Positions 44,599-54,026 of a stretch of DNA of 64,000 nt are shown here, piece after piece; within the stretch, counting starts at the first letter, position 1, and each line of letters starts with the position of its first letter. The translations under genes were made by a program, and so were the position numbers. Origin of the DNA: Rosistilla oblonga (GTDB lineage: Bacteria > Planctomycetota > Planctomycetia > Pirellulales > Pirellulaceae). The notes under the pieces were generated by a model. That model was given only the letters and a program-made list of their open reading frames with translations, had not been told where the DNA came from and made no database searches. Location of the stretch: NCBI RefSeq assembly GCF_007751715.1, contig NZ_CP036292.1, positions 1,922,001 to 1,986,000 of the forward strand, in the 5' to 3' direction.

Positions 44599-45536
44599 AA
44601 ATTCTCTTCTCCCTCCGCTTTGGAAGGCGTATCAAGATTCTTGGAGTTCTGCTTTTTCTTGCTCTTGGAGGACGATCGGTTGTCGCCGGCAGGTTTCTTT
44701 TGGACAACCGATAAGACGTCGGAAACGTCAATCAGTACTCGGCGATTATCCTCGGTCTGGACCAACAATTGTTGAGCCAAAATTTCTTGGAAGATCACCG
44801 TCGCTTTGCCATCGCGGGTGAGCACCTGGGCTCCCGGCGGTGGCAGCTCTCGCTGCATTTCTTCGTAGGTATCAAATTCGTACCGCAGGCAACACTTCAG
44901 TCGTCCGCAACGGCCCGAAATTTTTGACGGATCGAGCGTCGCTTTTTGCAGTTTGGCCATCCGCATCGAAACCGGTGGCATCGCCGAAAGGTGCGTGTTG
45001 CAGCAGACCGGTTTGCCGCAATCGCCATAGTCGGCAAGCAGCTTGGCTTCGTCGCGGACGCCGATCTGACGCATCTCGACCCGTGTCTGAAATTCCGATG
45101 CGAGGTCACGGACCAATTGGCGAAAGTCGACACGTTTGTCGGCCAAGTAATACACGACAACCCGCTCGCCGCCAAAGAGATGTTCGATGTCGACAAGTTT
45201 CATATCCAGACCGAGGCGGTGGATATGGCGTTTGCAAGCGTCGAACTCCTTGCGACCCTGGTCCGAGATGTGGCTGAGGTCGTTGACATCATCGCCGCTC
45301 AACGAGCGTAGGATCTGGCCACCGGGAGGGTTGGTCATGTGCGACAGCGTATGTTCGGTCGCTTCGACCAAGACCTCGCCGGTCTCCATTCCGCGGTCGG
45401 TCCGCACGATGACTTTCTCGCCGTAATGAAAGCTTGATTTCGAAGTCGCCACGTGTAGCGTGCGCAACGAACCGCATCGCACCACGTATTTCATGGGAGA
45501 CGCTTTGGTTTCGTCGGTTGGGGTCGCAGTCGACAT
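44595..45536 (-). CDS. ricT: PSP1-domain protein, RicT/YaaT-like
   Basis: A 313-residue cytoplasmic protein with a PSP1 C-terminal domain: YVVRCGSLRTLHVATSK, VIVRTDRGMETGEVL, then a cysteine-bearing core YGDCGKPVCCNTHL and GRCGRLKCCLRYE. In Bacillus subtilis RicT (YaaT) is part of an iron-sulfur containing complex affecting RNA processing, and these cysteines are its conserved set. The C-terminus is a Lys/Ser-rich tail. The start is at 45536 or 15 bases upstream. It is coupled to the Minf_1886 gene downstream. Confidence 0.88.
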   Translation of the reverse strand: MSTATPTDETKASPMKYVVRCGSLRTLHVATSKSSFHYGEKVIVRTDRGMETGEVLVEATEHTLSHMTNPPGGQILRSLSGDDVNDLSHISDQGRKEFDACKRHIHRLGLDMKLVDIEHLFGGERVVVYYLADKRVDFRQLVRDLASEFQTRVEMRQIGVRDEAKLLADYGDCGKPVCCNTHLSAMPPVSMRMAKLQKATLDPSKISGRCGRLKCCLRYEFDTYEEMQRELPPPGAQVLTRDGKATVIFQEILAQQLLVQTEDNRRVLIDVSDVLSVVQKKPAGDNRSSSKSKKKQNSKNLDTPSKAEGEENL

Positions 45537-45604
45537 GGGGCGTGAACTCAAGCAATCATTGTCAGGTCAAAAAACTCGCAGTTGGGGCGTTGGCGGCTCC
45601 CACG

Positions 45605-47026
45605 CTACTTTTTCAATTCCGCGATATCTGGCGCGGTGTAACCCGACTTCCAGGATGGAACAAAGCTGGCAATCATGTGCTTCCGCGTCGCTGCCAGCAG
45701 CTTGCCGTCGGCAAATGCAACCGACCAGATCCCGCTGGGAACCTTGCCGATCTTTTCAAAGTTGTTTCCATCGCTTGTAAACATCGTACCATCCATCGAT
45801 CCCACGGCTATCTGGGATGCGCCAGGATTGCAGTCGATCGCGGTGATCCAATCCGATGCCTGGCCCAACACGGTGGGTTCCGCTTCCCCATCGACTTCGA
45901 TCCGCCGCAGCTTCCTGTCCGATCCGCCAGCAAACATTTGTTTGTCATTTGCAGAGAAGCAAACCGCCCAAATCGGTGCTTCGCCACAGGCAACTTTCTT
46001 GACCGTTTCTAGTCCCGCCAGCTTCAGCAGATGGACGCTTCCGGCACCATCTCCCGCTGCCAACAACTTTCCGTCAGCCGAGAAAGCAAGCGAATAAATC
46101 TGCTGGCCACCCAGCTCGACACTTTGGATGACTTCCCCTTTTGCGACGTCGTAAACGAACACTTTGCCCGCTTCGTTAGCCGCCACCAAAACGCTGCCGT
46201 CGGGAGCAAAGGCCAAGGCCCGCGTCCAGCGTTCGAAGACAGTTTCTTTCATCGTCAACTGCTCGCCTTCAAAACGATAAATGCCGAGGTTGCCCTTGTA
46301 ATCTGTGCTAGCAACCGACGCGCCGTCGGGAGCCACTGCGACTGCCCAGACGCTAGCGGGATGCGTGTAGAGCGTCTCGCTGCCGGCGAGATCGGCGGGG
46401 TTTACCGCCACGACATTTGCTTCCCGCAACAGTAGCCCATCGGCGGCAGCCGCACAGACGCGGCCCGCGTTCGTCGAAACCGCTGTCACCCAGCGATGCG
46501 GCCAAGTCGGTTCCGACTTAGCCTCTGGCTTCGGTTCTGGCTTCGGTTCTGGCTTCGGTTCTGGCTTCGGTTCTGGCTTCGGTTCTGGCTTCGGTTCTGG
46601 CTTCGGTTCTGGCTTTGGTTCTGGCTTTGGTTCTGGCTTTGGTTCTGGCTTTGGTTCTGGCTTTGGTTCTGGCTTTGGTTCTGGCTTTGGTTCTGGCTTT
46701 GGTTCTGGCTTCGGTTCTGGCTTCGGTTCTGGCTTTGGTTCTGGCTTTGGTTCTGGCTTTGGTTCCGGCTTTGGTTCCGGCTTTGGTTCCGGCTTTGGTT
46801 CCGGCTTTGGTTCCGGCTTCGGTTCCGGCTTCGGTTCTGGTTTAGCTTCCGGTTTAGCTTCCGGTTTAGCTTCCGGTTTAGCTTCCGCGGCGGGGGGCTG
46901 TTCCTTGGCGGCAGGTTTTGTTGGTTCGTCGTCGGCGAACAACGGCGAGGCGAAGCTCAGCACGGCGGCGAGCGACAGGCTGGCGAACCAGTTGGTGCGG
47001 ATCGTCTTGGCAAATGGATCTAACAT
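45605..47026 (-). CDS. Secreted WD40-repeat protein with a long KPEP repeat linker
   Basis: A 473-residue exported protein with a signal peptide ([18 protein letters not shown]). Residues about 45-180 are a tandem KPEA/KPEP repeat of nearly 30 units, an extended proline-rich stalk. The C-terminal 290 residues are WD40-like blades: [81 protein letters not shown] and [15 protein letters not shown] stalk that carries a propeller away from the membrane or wall is the likely layout. Start at 47026 gives the signal; ten more residues are possible. Confidence 0.85.
   Translation of the reverse strand: MLDPFAKTIRTNWFASLSLAAVLSFASPLFADDEPTKPAAKEQPPAAEAKPEAKPEAKPEAKPEPKPEPKPEPKPEPKPEPKPEPKPEPKPEPKPEPKPEPKPEPKPEPKPEPKPEPKPEPKPEPKPEPKPEPKPEPKPEPKPEPKPEPKPEPKPEPKPEPKPEPKPEAKSEPTWPHRWVTAVSTNAGRVCAAAADGLLLREANVVAVNPADLAGSETLYTHPASVWAVAVAPDGASVASTDYKGNLGIYRFEGEQLTMKETVFERWTRALAFAPDGSVLVAANEAGKVFVYDVAKGEVIQSVELGGQQIYSLAFSADGKLLAAGDGAGSVHLLKLAGLETVKKVACGEAPIWAVCFSANDKQMFAGGSDRKLRRIEVDGEAEPTVLGQASDWITAIDCNPGASQIAVGSMDGTMFTSDGNNFEKIGKVPSGIWSVAFADGKLLAATRKHMIASFVPSWKSGYTAPDIAELKK
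46521..46880. repeat. 12-bp tandem repeat encoding KPEP/KPEA
   Basis: About 30 tandem copies of a 12-base unit (plus-strand GGTTCTGGCTTC and variants) inside the WD40 gene. Copies differ mainly at two silent positions, and the variants occur in blocks (runs of TTCTGGCTTC, then TTCTGGCTTT, then TTCCGGCTTT), the pattern left by repeated local duplications. Copy number is likely to vary between strains, always in frame. Confidence 0.92.
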
Positions 47027-47238
47027 GGGCAGGGAATCTCCAAAGTTGTCAATCAAGTTTTCGCATCGACCCGATTTTGGGGTAGCTGGTGCCGGGCGAT
47101 CGGGAAGGATCGCGTCGAGACTCGCCGGTCGGGTCGGATAGCGGAGAGGTGGGCAGAACGAATTCGGTTTGTCGTTTTTGTAGCTGATGAGGGAGTCGGA
47201 TTTGGGCAGGCTGTGATTTTATTACGCGTGAGATCCGC

Positions 47239-47269
47239 AAGCGAGCGATGTTGTTTCCCTCGCTCGCTT
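47239..47269 (-). terminator. Possible terminator hairpin after the cyclase-like gene
   Basis: AAGCGAGCG (47239-47247) pairs exactly with CGCTCGCTT (47261-47269) across a 13-base loop, about 60 bases beyond the stop of the 47332-48420 gene. There is no T-run, so the call is tentative. The rest of the gap 47057-47331 shows no gene. Confidence 0.45.
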
Positions 47270-47331
47270 CATGCTCAACTTGGCGATACTGCTTCGGTAG
47301 CGGCTGAAAATTTCACCGCCACGCCAGCAAA

Positions 47332-48420
47332 CTATTTGCAGTAGCTGAGCGCCATCAAAGCGTAGGCGGTGACCAGGTTGCGGTCCCCTTCGAGCCAGCG
47401 TTCGTTTTCACGGTTGACCCACGCGCCATCCTCGGCTTGCAGCGACAGCAGCGTTTCGGAAAGCTCCTGACGCCAATCGTGCTTTTGTCCGCTGGCATCT
47501 TCGATCGTCTTCAACTGCGTTGCGTCAAGCGCCTTAGCGAAGGTGTGGTAATAATAGAACAGCCCGGCGTTTCCCATGCCTGGATTCTGTTGCAGCGAGT
47601 AGGTTTTGCGGATGAAATCCATCGCAGCCTTCACGCGTTGATCGTCTTTGCTGACCCCGGCGTAGATCATGCTCTTCAGCCCCGCGTAGGTCATCGAACC
47701 ATAACTGCGGAGGCCACCATCGGGCGTCTGCCCGGCTTGGCTCTGACCGCCCGCCGCCGAAGTGTAATAGAAACCGCCGTCGCCAACTTTTGCTGCGTGC
47801 GGAGTGTCGTTGTACTCCGATTCGAGGTTCTGGCAGCGCGAGACAAACTTCAACGCTTTTTGGATCGCCGGATCCTCTTCGCCCACGCCGACGCTGCGCA
47901 ACGCGTCGAGGAAGAACTGGGTGTTGGAGAGGTCGGGGCGAGCGTGTTTGCCATAGCCCGCACCGCCATAGCCCGGGTCGGACGATTCGATTCCCTCTCC
48001 TTCGTCCCACTGGATTCCTCGCAGGAACGCTTCGGCTCGCTTCAGTCGTTGATCATATCGATGATCGCTGTTGGCCAACGCCAAAGCCTGCATCGCCAAG
48101 CTGGTTTCATAGTTCCGGTAGAGCGAGTCGTTGACGTAGATGCCGCCGGTATCTTGGAAGTGCTGCTCGAGAAACTTCAGCGATTTAACGATCGATGGGG
48201 AGGTCGCCATCGCCGGCCGATTCTGCAAAACCGCTGTGATGCATAAACTTGTCACACCCGTTCCAGTCTGCGGACTGTAGGCCCCGGTGTCGGATGCCGC
48301 CCCACGCGTCAGGAAATCGATGCCTCGCGCGATCGCTGCGTCGGTTTCCTGTTGCCGGTCGGCTGCGATGCTAGGAAGCGTCAATAAGGCAGCAAAACAA
48401 CATAGCAACGGTCGTAGCAT
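47332..48420 (-). CDS. Secreted prenyltransferase/squalene-cyclase-like repeat protein
   Basis: A 362-residue exported protein: LLCCFAALLTLPSIAAD is a signal peptide. The remainder has alpha-toroid repeats as in squalene-hopene cyclase and prenyltransferases: GIDFLTRGAASDTGAYSPQTGTGVTSLCITAVL, YETSLAMQALALANSDHR, GGFYYTSAAGG, GSMTYAGLKSMIYAGV and DGAWVNRENERW...LVTAYALMALSYC. The acidic DXDD motif of the cyclases is not seen, so cyclase activity is not claimed. Similar secreted proteins are common in planctomycetes; function unknown. Confidence 0.85.
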   Translation of the reverse strand: MLRPLLCCFAALLTLPSIAADRQQETDAAIARGIDFLTRGAASDTGAYSPQTGTGVTSLCITAVLQNRPAMATSPSIVKSLKFLEQHFQDTGGIYVNDSLYRNYETSLAMQALALANSDHRYDQRLKRAEAFLRGIQWDEGEGIESSDPGYGGAGYGKHARPDLSNTQFFLDALRSVGVGEEDPAIQKALKFVSRCQNLESEYNDTPHAAKVGDGGFYYTSAAGGQSQAGQTPDGGLRSYGSMTYAGLKSMIYAGVSKDDQRVKAAMDFIRKTYSLQQNPGMGNAGLFYYYHTFAKALDATQLKTIEDASGQKHDWRQELSETLLSLQAEDGAWVNRENERWLEGDRNLVTAYALMALSYCK

Positions 48421-48751
48421 GAGAATCTTCCTGGGATCAACTTTTGTGGCTGGCTCGGTTCATTCGGCTCAAGAATTCGTCCGATGCTTCATTCTAGCAG
48501 CAAATGTTGAGGAAGTTAATCAATCGTCGATAGATCGACGGGGCTATTAAGTGTTTGTGTTTCGCCGAATTCGCCGGTCTGCAGCAGCGTCCGGTTGTCC
48601 AAAGGAGCCGGAAGCACGCGCGCTGCGGCAGGTGCCTTACATTAAATCAATGATTTGCCGAGGTTAGATCGACAGTTTGCCGGAACTGTCGCCAAAGCAC
48701 AAAGTGACGCCAATCCCTGTTCCAAACAAATGCGAGGGGGCCGAGAGCACG
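48421..48751. other. Intergenic region without supported gene
   Basis: About 330 bases between divergent genes. A small perfect palindrome CGTCGAT-AG-ATCGACG near 48525 is the only structure seen. Promoters for both neighbours are expected here. Confidence 0.4.
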
Positions 48752-49150
48752 ATGGGCAGCAGACCTGAACAAACGCCGTTGAACGCTTCACACCGCGTCG
48801 ACGATGCTCATCCCGATTTTCGCATGTCGCGACGGGGGATGGCCGCCGAACTGGATGCTGGCCAGAGGGATGCGGACCGGATGGATCATCTCTTGGAAGC
48901 TTTGCTGCCCAACCACGCGCGAGAATTGATCGACAAGCTGCAGTCGTGGAGCGAGGTGTTGGACCGCCGCGAAGCTGAACTCAACTCGCGAGTGGCGCTG
49001 TTCGAGCACCGCCAGCGGACGCATCGGATGCGAGAACAATCCCGGTCGTCGATGATGGAGGAACAGGAGCGTGCGCTGCAGCGTCAGCATCAAGCATTGC
49101 GAGACGATCTGCGGCGGTTTGCCGTTGGGAATATCCAAGTGCAGATGTGA
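48752..49150 (+). CDS. Coiled-coil hypothetical protein
   Basis: A 132-residue protein with no recognised family. Residues about 45-125 are highly helical and charged (HLLEALLPNHARELIDKLQSWSEVLDRREAELNSRVALFEHRQRTHRMREQ... then EEQERALQRQHQALRDDLRRFAVG), predicted to form a coiled coil. An ATG at 48752 is preferred to an earlier TTG because the upstream part is not protein-like. An open frame on the other strand covers much of the same DNA, but its composition looks non-coding. Possibly cytoskeletal or a DNA/ribosome-associated protein; function unknown. Confidence 0.6.
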   Translation: MGSRPEQTPLNASHRVDDAHPDFRMSRRGMAAELDAGQRDADRMDHLLEALLPNHARELIDKLQSWSEVLDRREAELNSRVALFEHRQRTHRMREQSRSSMMEEQERALQRQHQALRDDLRRFAVGNIQVQM

Positions 49151-49241
49151 CGCGGCGCTCCAGGTCGGTCGCGCCAGAACAAATCGAACGGCGCGGACGG
49201 TATCGCGCCCCCCGAGATCGATGCCCGCGTAGAGCCGACTT

Positions 49242-49934
49242 TTAGAACAAGTCGCGCATCTGTCGCGTGAAGCTCTTCTTTTGTTCGTCGACAGCTTTGC
49301 CTTCGAGGTAGGCGACCCAAACCTGCGGATCCTCACCAAGTTCTTTACCGGTGCACTGCGCCAACGATTCGACGGCTGCGGTGCGGACGGCTGGGTTCCG
49401 CGATTTCAAGCTCGCCTTGAGTGCCTGAGCTGCTTCGGGGGACTGGTGTTTGCCAACCGCTGCAATCGCCGCCATCTTAACATCTTCGTTCGATTCGCTG
49501 CCGATCGTGGTTCCCAACAGTTCGGTCGATCGAGCTTCGTCGCGGACCGCCAAGACATCGCAGACCGCCATCCGGACCTTGATGCTTTCATCGGTCAATT
49601 GTTTCTCACACAGATCGAGCACGCGTTGGCTGCGGCAACCTGCGAGCGCGCGAATCGCCAGCGTCCGCATCTCTGGATTTTTGTCGTTTTCCAGAAGCGC
49701 TTCGATATGCGCGAGCCAATATTCTTGATCGGCATCGGACAGGCTGGGCATCGACGCAACCAGACGCTGCAGTTCCTCATGGCGCTGCGCATCGGTAGGC
49801 CCAAGTTTTTCATCGTCTGCCCATTGCGAACGATAAACCGGGTTGATCGTTTTTAAGGCAAACAGCGGTCCGTCGTGACATCCCGCTAGCAAAGCGCAGG
49901 TTGTCAGGATTGCCAAAGGGGTCAATCTGTGCAT
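49242..49934 (-). CDS. HEAT-repeat lipoprotein
   Basis: A 230-residue lipoprotein: the signal ends in lipobox LLAGC with Cys19. The mature protein is built of HEAT/PBS-lyase-like helix pairs: MRTLAIRALAGCRSQRVLDLCEKQL, VRMAVCDVLAVRDEARSTELLGTTI, VKMAAIAAVGKHQSPEAAQALKASL and VRTAAVESLAQC. HEAT arrays bind other proteins. It is monocistronic; no partner is evident. The nearby upstream gene encodes a DUF481 outer-membrane protein on the same strand. Confidence 0.85.
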   Translation of the reverse strand: MHRLTPLAILTTCALLAGCHDGPLFALKTINPVYRSQWADDEKLGPTDAQRHEELQRLVASMPSLSDADQEYWLAHIEALLENDKNPEMRTLAIRALAGCRSQRVLDLCEKQLTDESIKVRMAVCDVLAVRDEARSTELLGTTIGSESNEDVKMAAIAAVGKHQSPEAAQALKASLKSRNPAVRTAAVESLAQCTGKELGEDPQVWVAYLEGKAVDEQKKSFTRQMRDLF

Positions 49935-50016
49935 TCAAAAACTCCTGAATTTCACCGCGTGTACCATATGTGTATGCCGCGTATCCAGGTCAATCGGAAT
50001 CGGCTTGCCGCTGTCA

Positions 50017-51225
50017 TTAGAACTTGTACAGGAGGGTCGCTGTATAGTCGATATCTTGTGGTTCGAGCCCCAGTGGGGTGCTGTCATATCGATTGGTCGC
50101 GGCCAGTTTCAGGCTGAAGTTCTCCGAATCATCCAACAAAATTTCCCAGCCCGCATCGGTCACGACGCGGTAGTCGGAAAAGTCTGCGAAGGCGGGGAAG
50201 TAGTCGGCTTTGACGTAGATCTTGTTTCGTTTGTTGACCTGTTGTTTCAGATCCAAACCAAACAGCATTTCCGGTTTCCAGTCCTCATCGACCGAACCGA
50301 TCTCCTGCGATGCACCGGCACCGATCCGAGTGATGAAGGTGACGTCGTCGGTCTTCGCCAGGAAGTAGGAGAGACCGCTGTTGACGTTCACGCGGGCGTC
50401 AAACGCTTTGAATTCGTCGTATTCGAGTCCACTCTTGATGAACGCCGAAAAGTCGGTTTCGGCGATCGCGCGATCCAAGTCGAAGTTCGCCCGGGCGTTA
50501 TTCTGAGTATCGATACCGCCGCTGCTGGTTTTGCGGTAATTCAAATTCACACCCAAGTTATACAGATCGCTCTTCCGCGCCAGGTTGGCTCCGGCGGCGT
50601 AGCTGAGCGAGTTTGTATTGCCTTCGCTTCCGTTCAAACCAAACTCGACGCTGCTGTCCCAGCCATCGCGTGGAATCCAGACCCACGGATAGTGATACCA
50701 GCTGTATTCTTCTTCGATCTGTTCCATCTGTTCGGGCAGCGGAGTCATCATCGAGATGCCCAGATCGTCGCCAGCCGGTTCGGGTTCCGGTGCCGGTAGG
50801 GCTTCTTGCGATGCTCCCGATCCGACGACGCTTCCACCCTGATAACTCGGTGGGTCGTTCATCGGAACCGGTGGTGTGTAGTTCTGCGCCGGCGCGGTCA
50901 GATACTGATTCTGCGCATAGGTCGCGTTGTCGTTGGCCGTTTGATAATACGACGACTGGACCTGTTGAGGATTCGGCACACTGGCTGTCGTCGGCATCGA
51001 ATAAGCGCTACCCGCCGCGGGGCCGCTCTGCCCGATCGACGGATATTGAGTGCTCTGCCCATCGACCGGTGGCAGGTAGGTCGGAGCGCTGTTGCCGTAG
51101 GCTCCCGGTTGATATCCGGAAGCTTGCAGCGGCTGGATCGTCGTTTGCGCACATGCACTCGATAACCCGTACGTCAGCCCTAGCGAACTGACGAGAATTA
51201 AACGAATTAGCGTGGGAGAAAACAT
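50017..51225 (-). CDS. DUF481 outer-membrane beta-barrel protein
   Basis: A 402-residue exported protein with a signal (LIRLILVSSLGLTYGLSSACAQ), a Tyr/Pro/Gln/Ser-rich linker to about residue 170, then a DUF481 (YdiY-like) barrel: WDSSVEFGLNGSEGNTNSLSYAAGANLARKSDLYNLGVNLNYRKT, alternating hydrophobic strands and a final Phe (TATLLYKF), as in outer-membrane proteins. Salt-induced members are known in other bacteria. It may be a channel or a structural barrel; the linker could cross the peptidoglycan or surface layer. Confidence 0.85.
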   Translation of the reverse strand: MFSPTLIRLILVSSLGLTYGLSSACAQTTIQPLQASGYQPGAYGNSAPTYLPPVDGQSTQYPSIGQSGPAAGSAYSMPTTASVPNPQQVQSSYYQTANDNATYAQNQYLTAPAQNYTPPVPMNDPPSYQGGSVVGSGASQEALPAPEPEPAGDDLGISMMTPLPEQMEQIEEEYSWYHYPWVWIPRDGWDSSVEFGLNGSEGNTNSLSYAAGANLARKSDLYNLGVNLNYRKTSSGGIDTQNNARANFDLDRAIAETDFSAFIKSGLEYDEFKAFDARVNVNSGLSYFLAKTDDVTFITRIGAGASQEIGSVDEDWKPEMLFGLDLKQQVNKRNKIYVKADYFPAFADFSDYRVVTDAGWEILLDDSENFSLKLAATNRYDSTPLGLEPQDIDYTATLLYKF

Positions 51226-51493
51226 CTCACTAGACTCCGGAAGATTTGTTCACCTGTTATCTATGTTCGGAGCGTATAGCAAACCGAGTTAACCGGAACA
51301 AAGAGCATTCTCGGAAAGAGCGGGAAAATCTTCACTTTTCCCCCAATCCGCGGTTTCCCAACCGGCCGGCATCTGCCGCGAGCGCGACCCGCGGCACAGC
51401 GGATCCGCTGCGCCGTTGTACACGCTCATGCGACAGTCGATAAACCCACAAGGCGTGCAGGCCCGGTGGTGATTGGGGACGCAATAAGTGCTG

Positions 51494-52783
51494 CTATTGC
51501 GGGTCGGAGCTAGCGGAGGCGGCCGCCGGAAGATAGCTTTCCAGCTTCTTGGGCAGATCCGAAAAGGCTGTCTTGCCGGCCATTGCAAGCAAAAGGCCCA
51601 AGCCGATCAGGCCAAAGACGATCGTGGCCGGGCGGTTAACATGTTCTCCCATCACATCGCGGGAACTGGTCAGCCACAATAGGACGCCCGCGATCAATGG
51701 TGCCGCGACGACGGTAACCGCTTGAGCGGCGATGATCGTCGGCGTTCGATCGAAGTCGAAGATCAGCACCGCCACGCCGACTGCCATTCCCAACAGCAGC
51801 GACGCCGCGGTCAGCAGGCGAGGTACCAGGTCGGTCGGGCGGCTGCCCATGTTCAGGCCGTCGGCAGCCATAAAACCACCGATCATCGCGTTGACCAGAA
51901 AGGATGAATAGGCAGCGGAGAAGAGCCCGAAGCAGAAGATGATTTTTGCGGCCGGGCCAAACGTCGACTCCAACGCGATCGCGACATCGACGGGACTGTT
52001 GAGCGTGATATCGGCGCGTCCGGAAAGACCAGCCGCCGCGGTCGACATCAACATCACCGTGATCAGGAACATGATTATCGAGCCGATGCGAGCATCGACC
52101 ATGCCGCTTTTGACTTCATCGATTCCCCAGCCCTTCTGTCGCACGAGATACGCCTGATAGAAGGCTGCAGCGCTGATGAAGGTTGTTCCGATCAGGCCCA
52201 GGATCGGCAGCAGTTCTCCCGATTTGCCGAGCGTTGGGGTGACCAAGCCCTTGCCCATCGCAGCCAGGTCGGGGCGGAGGCTGATCAAATTGATAGCAAA
52301 CGAGATCAGCATCAAGCCGACCAATGCCATCATCACGCGTTCGAGCATCTTGTACATGTCTTTGAAGGCAAACAAAAACACGATCGCTAGCAGGTTGAAG
52401 AGGATCACCATGCCGGCGACGACAGTTTTTGAATCGATGAACGCCTCAAAAGTCGCGGCGACACCGATGTTGTTGCCCGATTGAAACGCCGTCGCGATAA
52501 AGAAGACGCTCAACCCCACGAGGACCGACAACCAGCGACCGGCTTTGGCGGCGATTAGATCGCAGGGAGCGGCGGAGCCGACGGCGCCGAGTTTCGCCCC
52601 GAGGGTCATGTACAACATCATGAAGGCAACCGAGACCACGACGACCCACAGCATTGAATACTGTTCCGACGCGCCGACTTTCGAACTGGTCACAAGACTG
52701 CCCGGGCCGATCACGACACAGGCGGTGATCAATCCGGGACCGATCCGGCGATACCAAGGTTGGTGCGAGGGTTGATCGTTCAT
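51494..52783 (-). CDS. Nramp-family transporter lacking canonical metal-binding motifs
   Basis: A 429-residue inner-membrane protein with about 11 membrane segments and an Nramp-like start (RRIGPGLITACVV). In TM1, where Mn/Fe transporters have DPGN, it reads GPGS (IGPGSLVTSS); in TM6, where MPH is expected, it reads TFISAAAFYQA. The Asp, Asn and Met ligands are therefore absent, suggesting a different substrate (for example Mg2+, as in Nramp-related Mg transporters) or no metal transport. Start at 52783 has an AAGAAGG ribosome binding site. No regulator or riboswitch was seen nearby. Confidence 0.85.
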   Translation of the reverse strand: MNDQPSHQPWYRRIGPGLITACVVIGPGSLVTSSKVGASEQYSMLWVVVVSVAFMMLYMTLGAKLGAVGSAAPCDLIAAKAGRWLSVLVGLSVFFIATAFQSGNNIGVAATFEAFIDSKTVVAGMVILFNLLAIVFLFAFKDMYKMLERVMMALVGLMLISFAINLISLRPDLAAMGKGLVTPTLGKSGELLPILGLIGTTFISAAAFYQAYLVRQKGWGIDEVKSGMVDARIGSIIMFLITVMLMSTAAAGLSGRADITLNSPVDVAIALESTFGPAAKIIFCFGLFSAAYSSFLVNAMIGGFMAADGLNMGSRPTDLVPRLLTAASLLLGMAVGVAVLIFDFDRTPTIIAAQAVTVVAAPLIAGVLLWLTSSRDVMGEHVNRPATIVFGLIGLGLLLAMAGKTAFSDLPKKLESYLPAAASASSDPQ

Positions 52784-53143
52784 CGGCGAGCCTTCTTTAG
52801 AATAGGTGGGATAGGAGCGGAGGGTTTCTATTTGGCGGGGCTTCAGTGTGAGCGAAACGAGCTGCGTTGGCAACGGTCGGATTTATGAGCGACGCCGATT
52901 CGCCGCAATTCCCCCGTGGCACCCCTCCTTCGGAACTGCGGCTTACGCAAGCTCTCGCGATTGCCGAAGAAAATTGCTCCCGCGTCGACAAGATTGCAAC
53001 GGGGATTGGTCAGCCGCAGCGGTCGGCTTTGGGGGGGGATGAGATCGATCCGCAGGCCAAGATTGACTCACCCGGTGCGGGCAACCAAAATGCGACCTGT
53101 CAGTCTCTCTGCTCGCAATCGCCCCTCCCTCCAAGGAAGCCCG
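52784..53143. other. Intergenic region without supported gene
   Basis: About 360 bases between divergent transporter and esterase genes. A small frame (52867-53187) overlaps the esterase start and has no protein-like pattern. No notable structure was seen. Confidence 0.4.
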
Positions 53144-53956
53144 ATGCTTCGTTTTGCCCTTTCCTTCTCCCTGCTAATTGCATGTAACCCGATCATGGCG
53201 GATGAACCTTATCAAGCTGGAAGCATCGCATTGCCCGGCAGCCCCGACCAAAACAACAGCCAGCCGTTTGGCTACCGCTTGATGAAGCCGCGGAACATCG
53301 AACCGGGCAAGAAGTATCCCTTGGTTTTGTTTTTGCATGGCGCCGGGGAGCGTGGCGATGACAACCTGCGGCAGTTGAAGTTTTTGCCCGAATCGTTGGC
53401 GACGTCGGCCAACCGCGATCGGTTTCCCTGTTTCGTACTCGCTCCCCAATGCCCGACAGGCCAGCAGTGGGTCGATGTTCCTTGGGGCGATCTCAAATCG
53501 ACGCCGATGCCCGAACAACCGTCGCGACCGATGCAAGGAGCGATCGAGGTCTTGCAGAAAACGCTGAAAGAGCAACCTATCGATCGGTCGCGCGTTTATC
53601 TGACCGGTTTGTCGATGGGCGGTTATGGATCGTGGGACCTCGCGTCGCGTCATCCCGAGTGGTTCGCCGGAGCGATTATCGTCTGTGGCGGGGGCGATGA
53701 ACAACAGGCTGCGCAGTTGAAGCAGTTGCCGATTCAAGTCTTCCACGGTGGTGCCGATACCGTTGTTCCGACGCAGCGTTCGCGTTCGATGGTCGCGGCG
53801 ATTCAGGACGCCGGTGGGACGCAGATCGAATATACCGAGCTGCCAGGCGTTGGGCACAACAGTTGGAGTCATGCCTATTCGGACGCCGCCGGCGCGCTCG
53901 AATGGTTGTTCAAGCAATCGCGTCAACCGATCCCAAGCGGTTCGGTCGGCAAATAG
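53144..53956 (+). CDS. Secreted alpha/beta-hydrolase (esterase/peptidase-like)
   Basis: A 270-residue exported hydrolase: LRFALSFSLLIACNPIMADE is the signal. The fold is shown by YPLVLFLHGAGERGDDN (oxyanion segment), GLSMGGYGSWDLASRHP (nucleophile Ser), VFHGGADTVVP (Asp) and LPGVGHNSW (His). This is the phospholipase/carboxylesterase or prolyl oligopeptidase-like group often encoded in planctomycetes. ATG at 53144 with AAGGAAG five bases upstream defines the start. Convergent with the kinase operon. Confidence 0.9.
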   Translation: MLRFALSFSLLIACNPIMADEPYQAGSIALPGSPDQNNSQPFGYRLMKPRNIEPGKKYPLVLFLHGAGERGDDNLRQLKFLPESLATSANRDRFPCFVLAPQCPTGQQWVDVPWGDLKSTPMPEQPSRPMQGAIEVLQKTLKEQPIDRSRVYLTGLSMGGYGSWDLASRHPEWFAGAIIVCGGGDEQQAAQLKQLPIQVFHGGADTVVPTQRSRSMVAAIQDAGGTQIEYTELPGVGHNSWSHAYSDAAGALEWLFKQSRQPIPSGSVGK

Positions 53957-54026
53957 CGTCGCCGCGGTAAGCGGCGTGTTGCGGTAAGTCGCCGCTCGCC
54001 GCAGTCCACAACGCTTGCGATCTCAT

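Noticed and set aside
46496-47023. Plus-strand frame with FWLRFWLR-like repeats
   Set aside because: It is the antisense reading of the KPEP repeat; the sense strand has a signal peptide and WD40 blades.
48788-49339. 183-codon minus-strand frame over the coiled-coil gene
   Set aside because: Composition is Arg/His/Pro/Ser-mixed without pattern, and it runs into the HEAT lipoprotein gene; the plus-strand coiled coil is more protein-like, though confidence is moderate.
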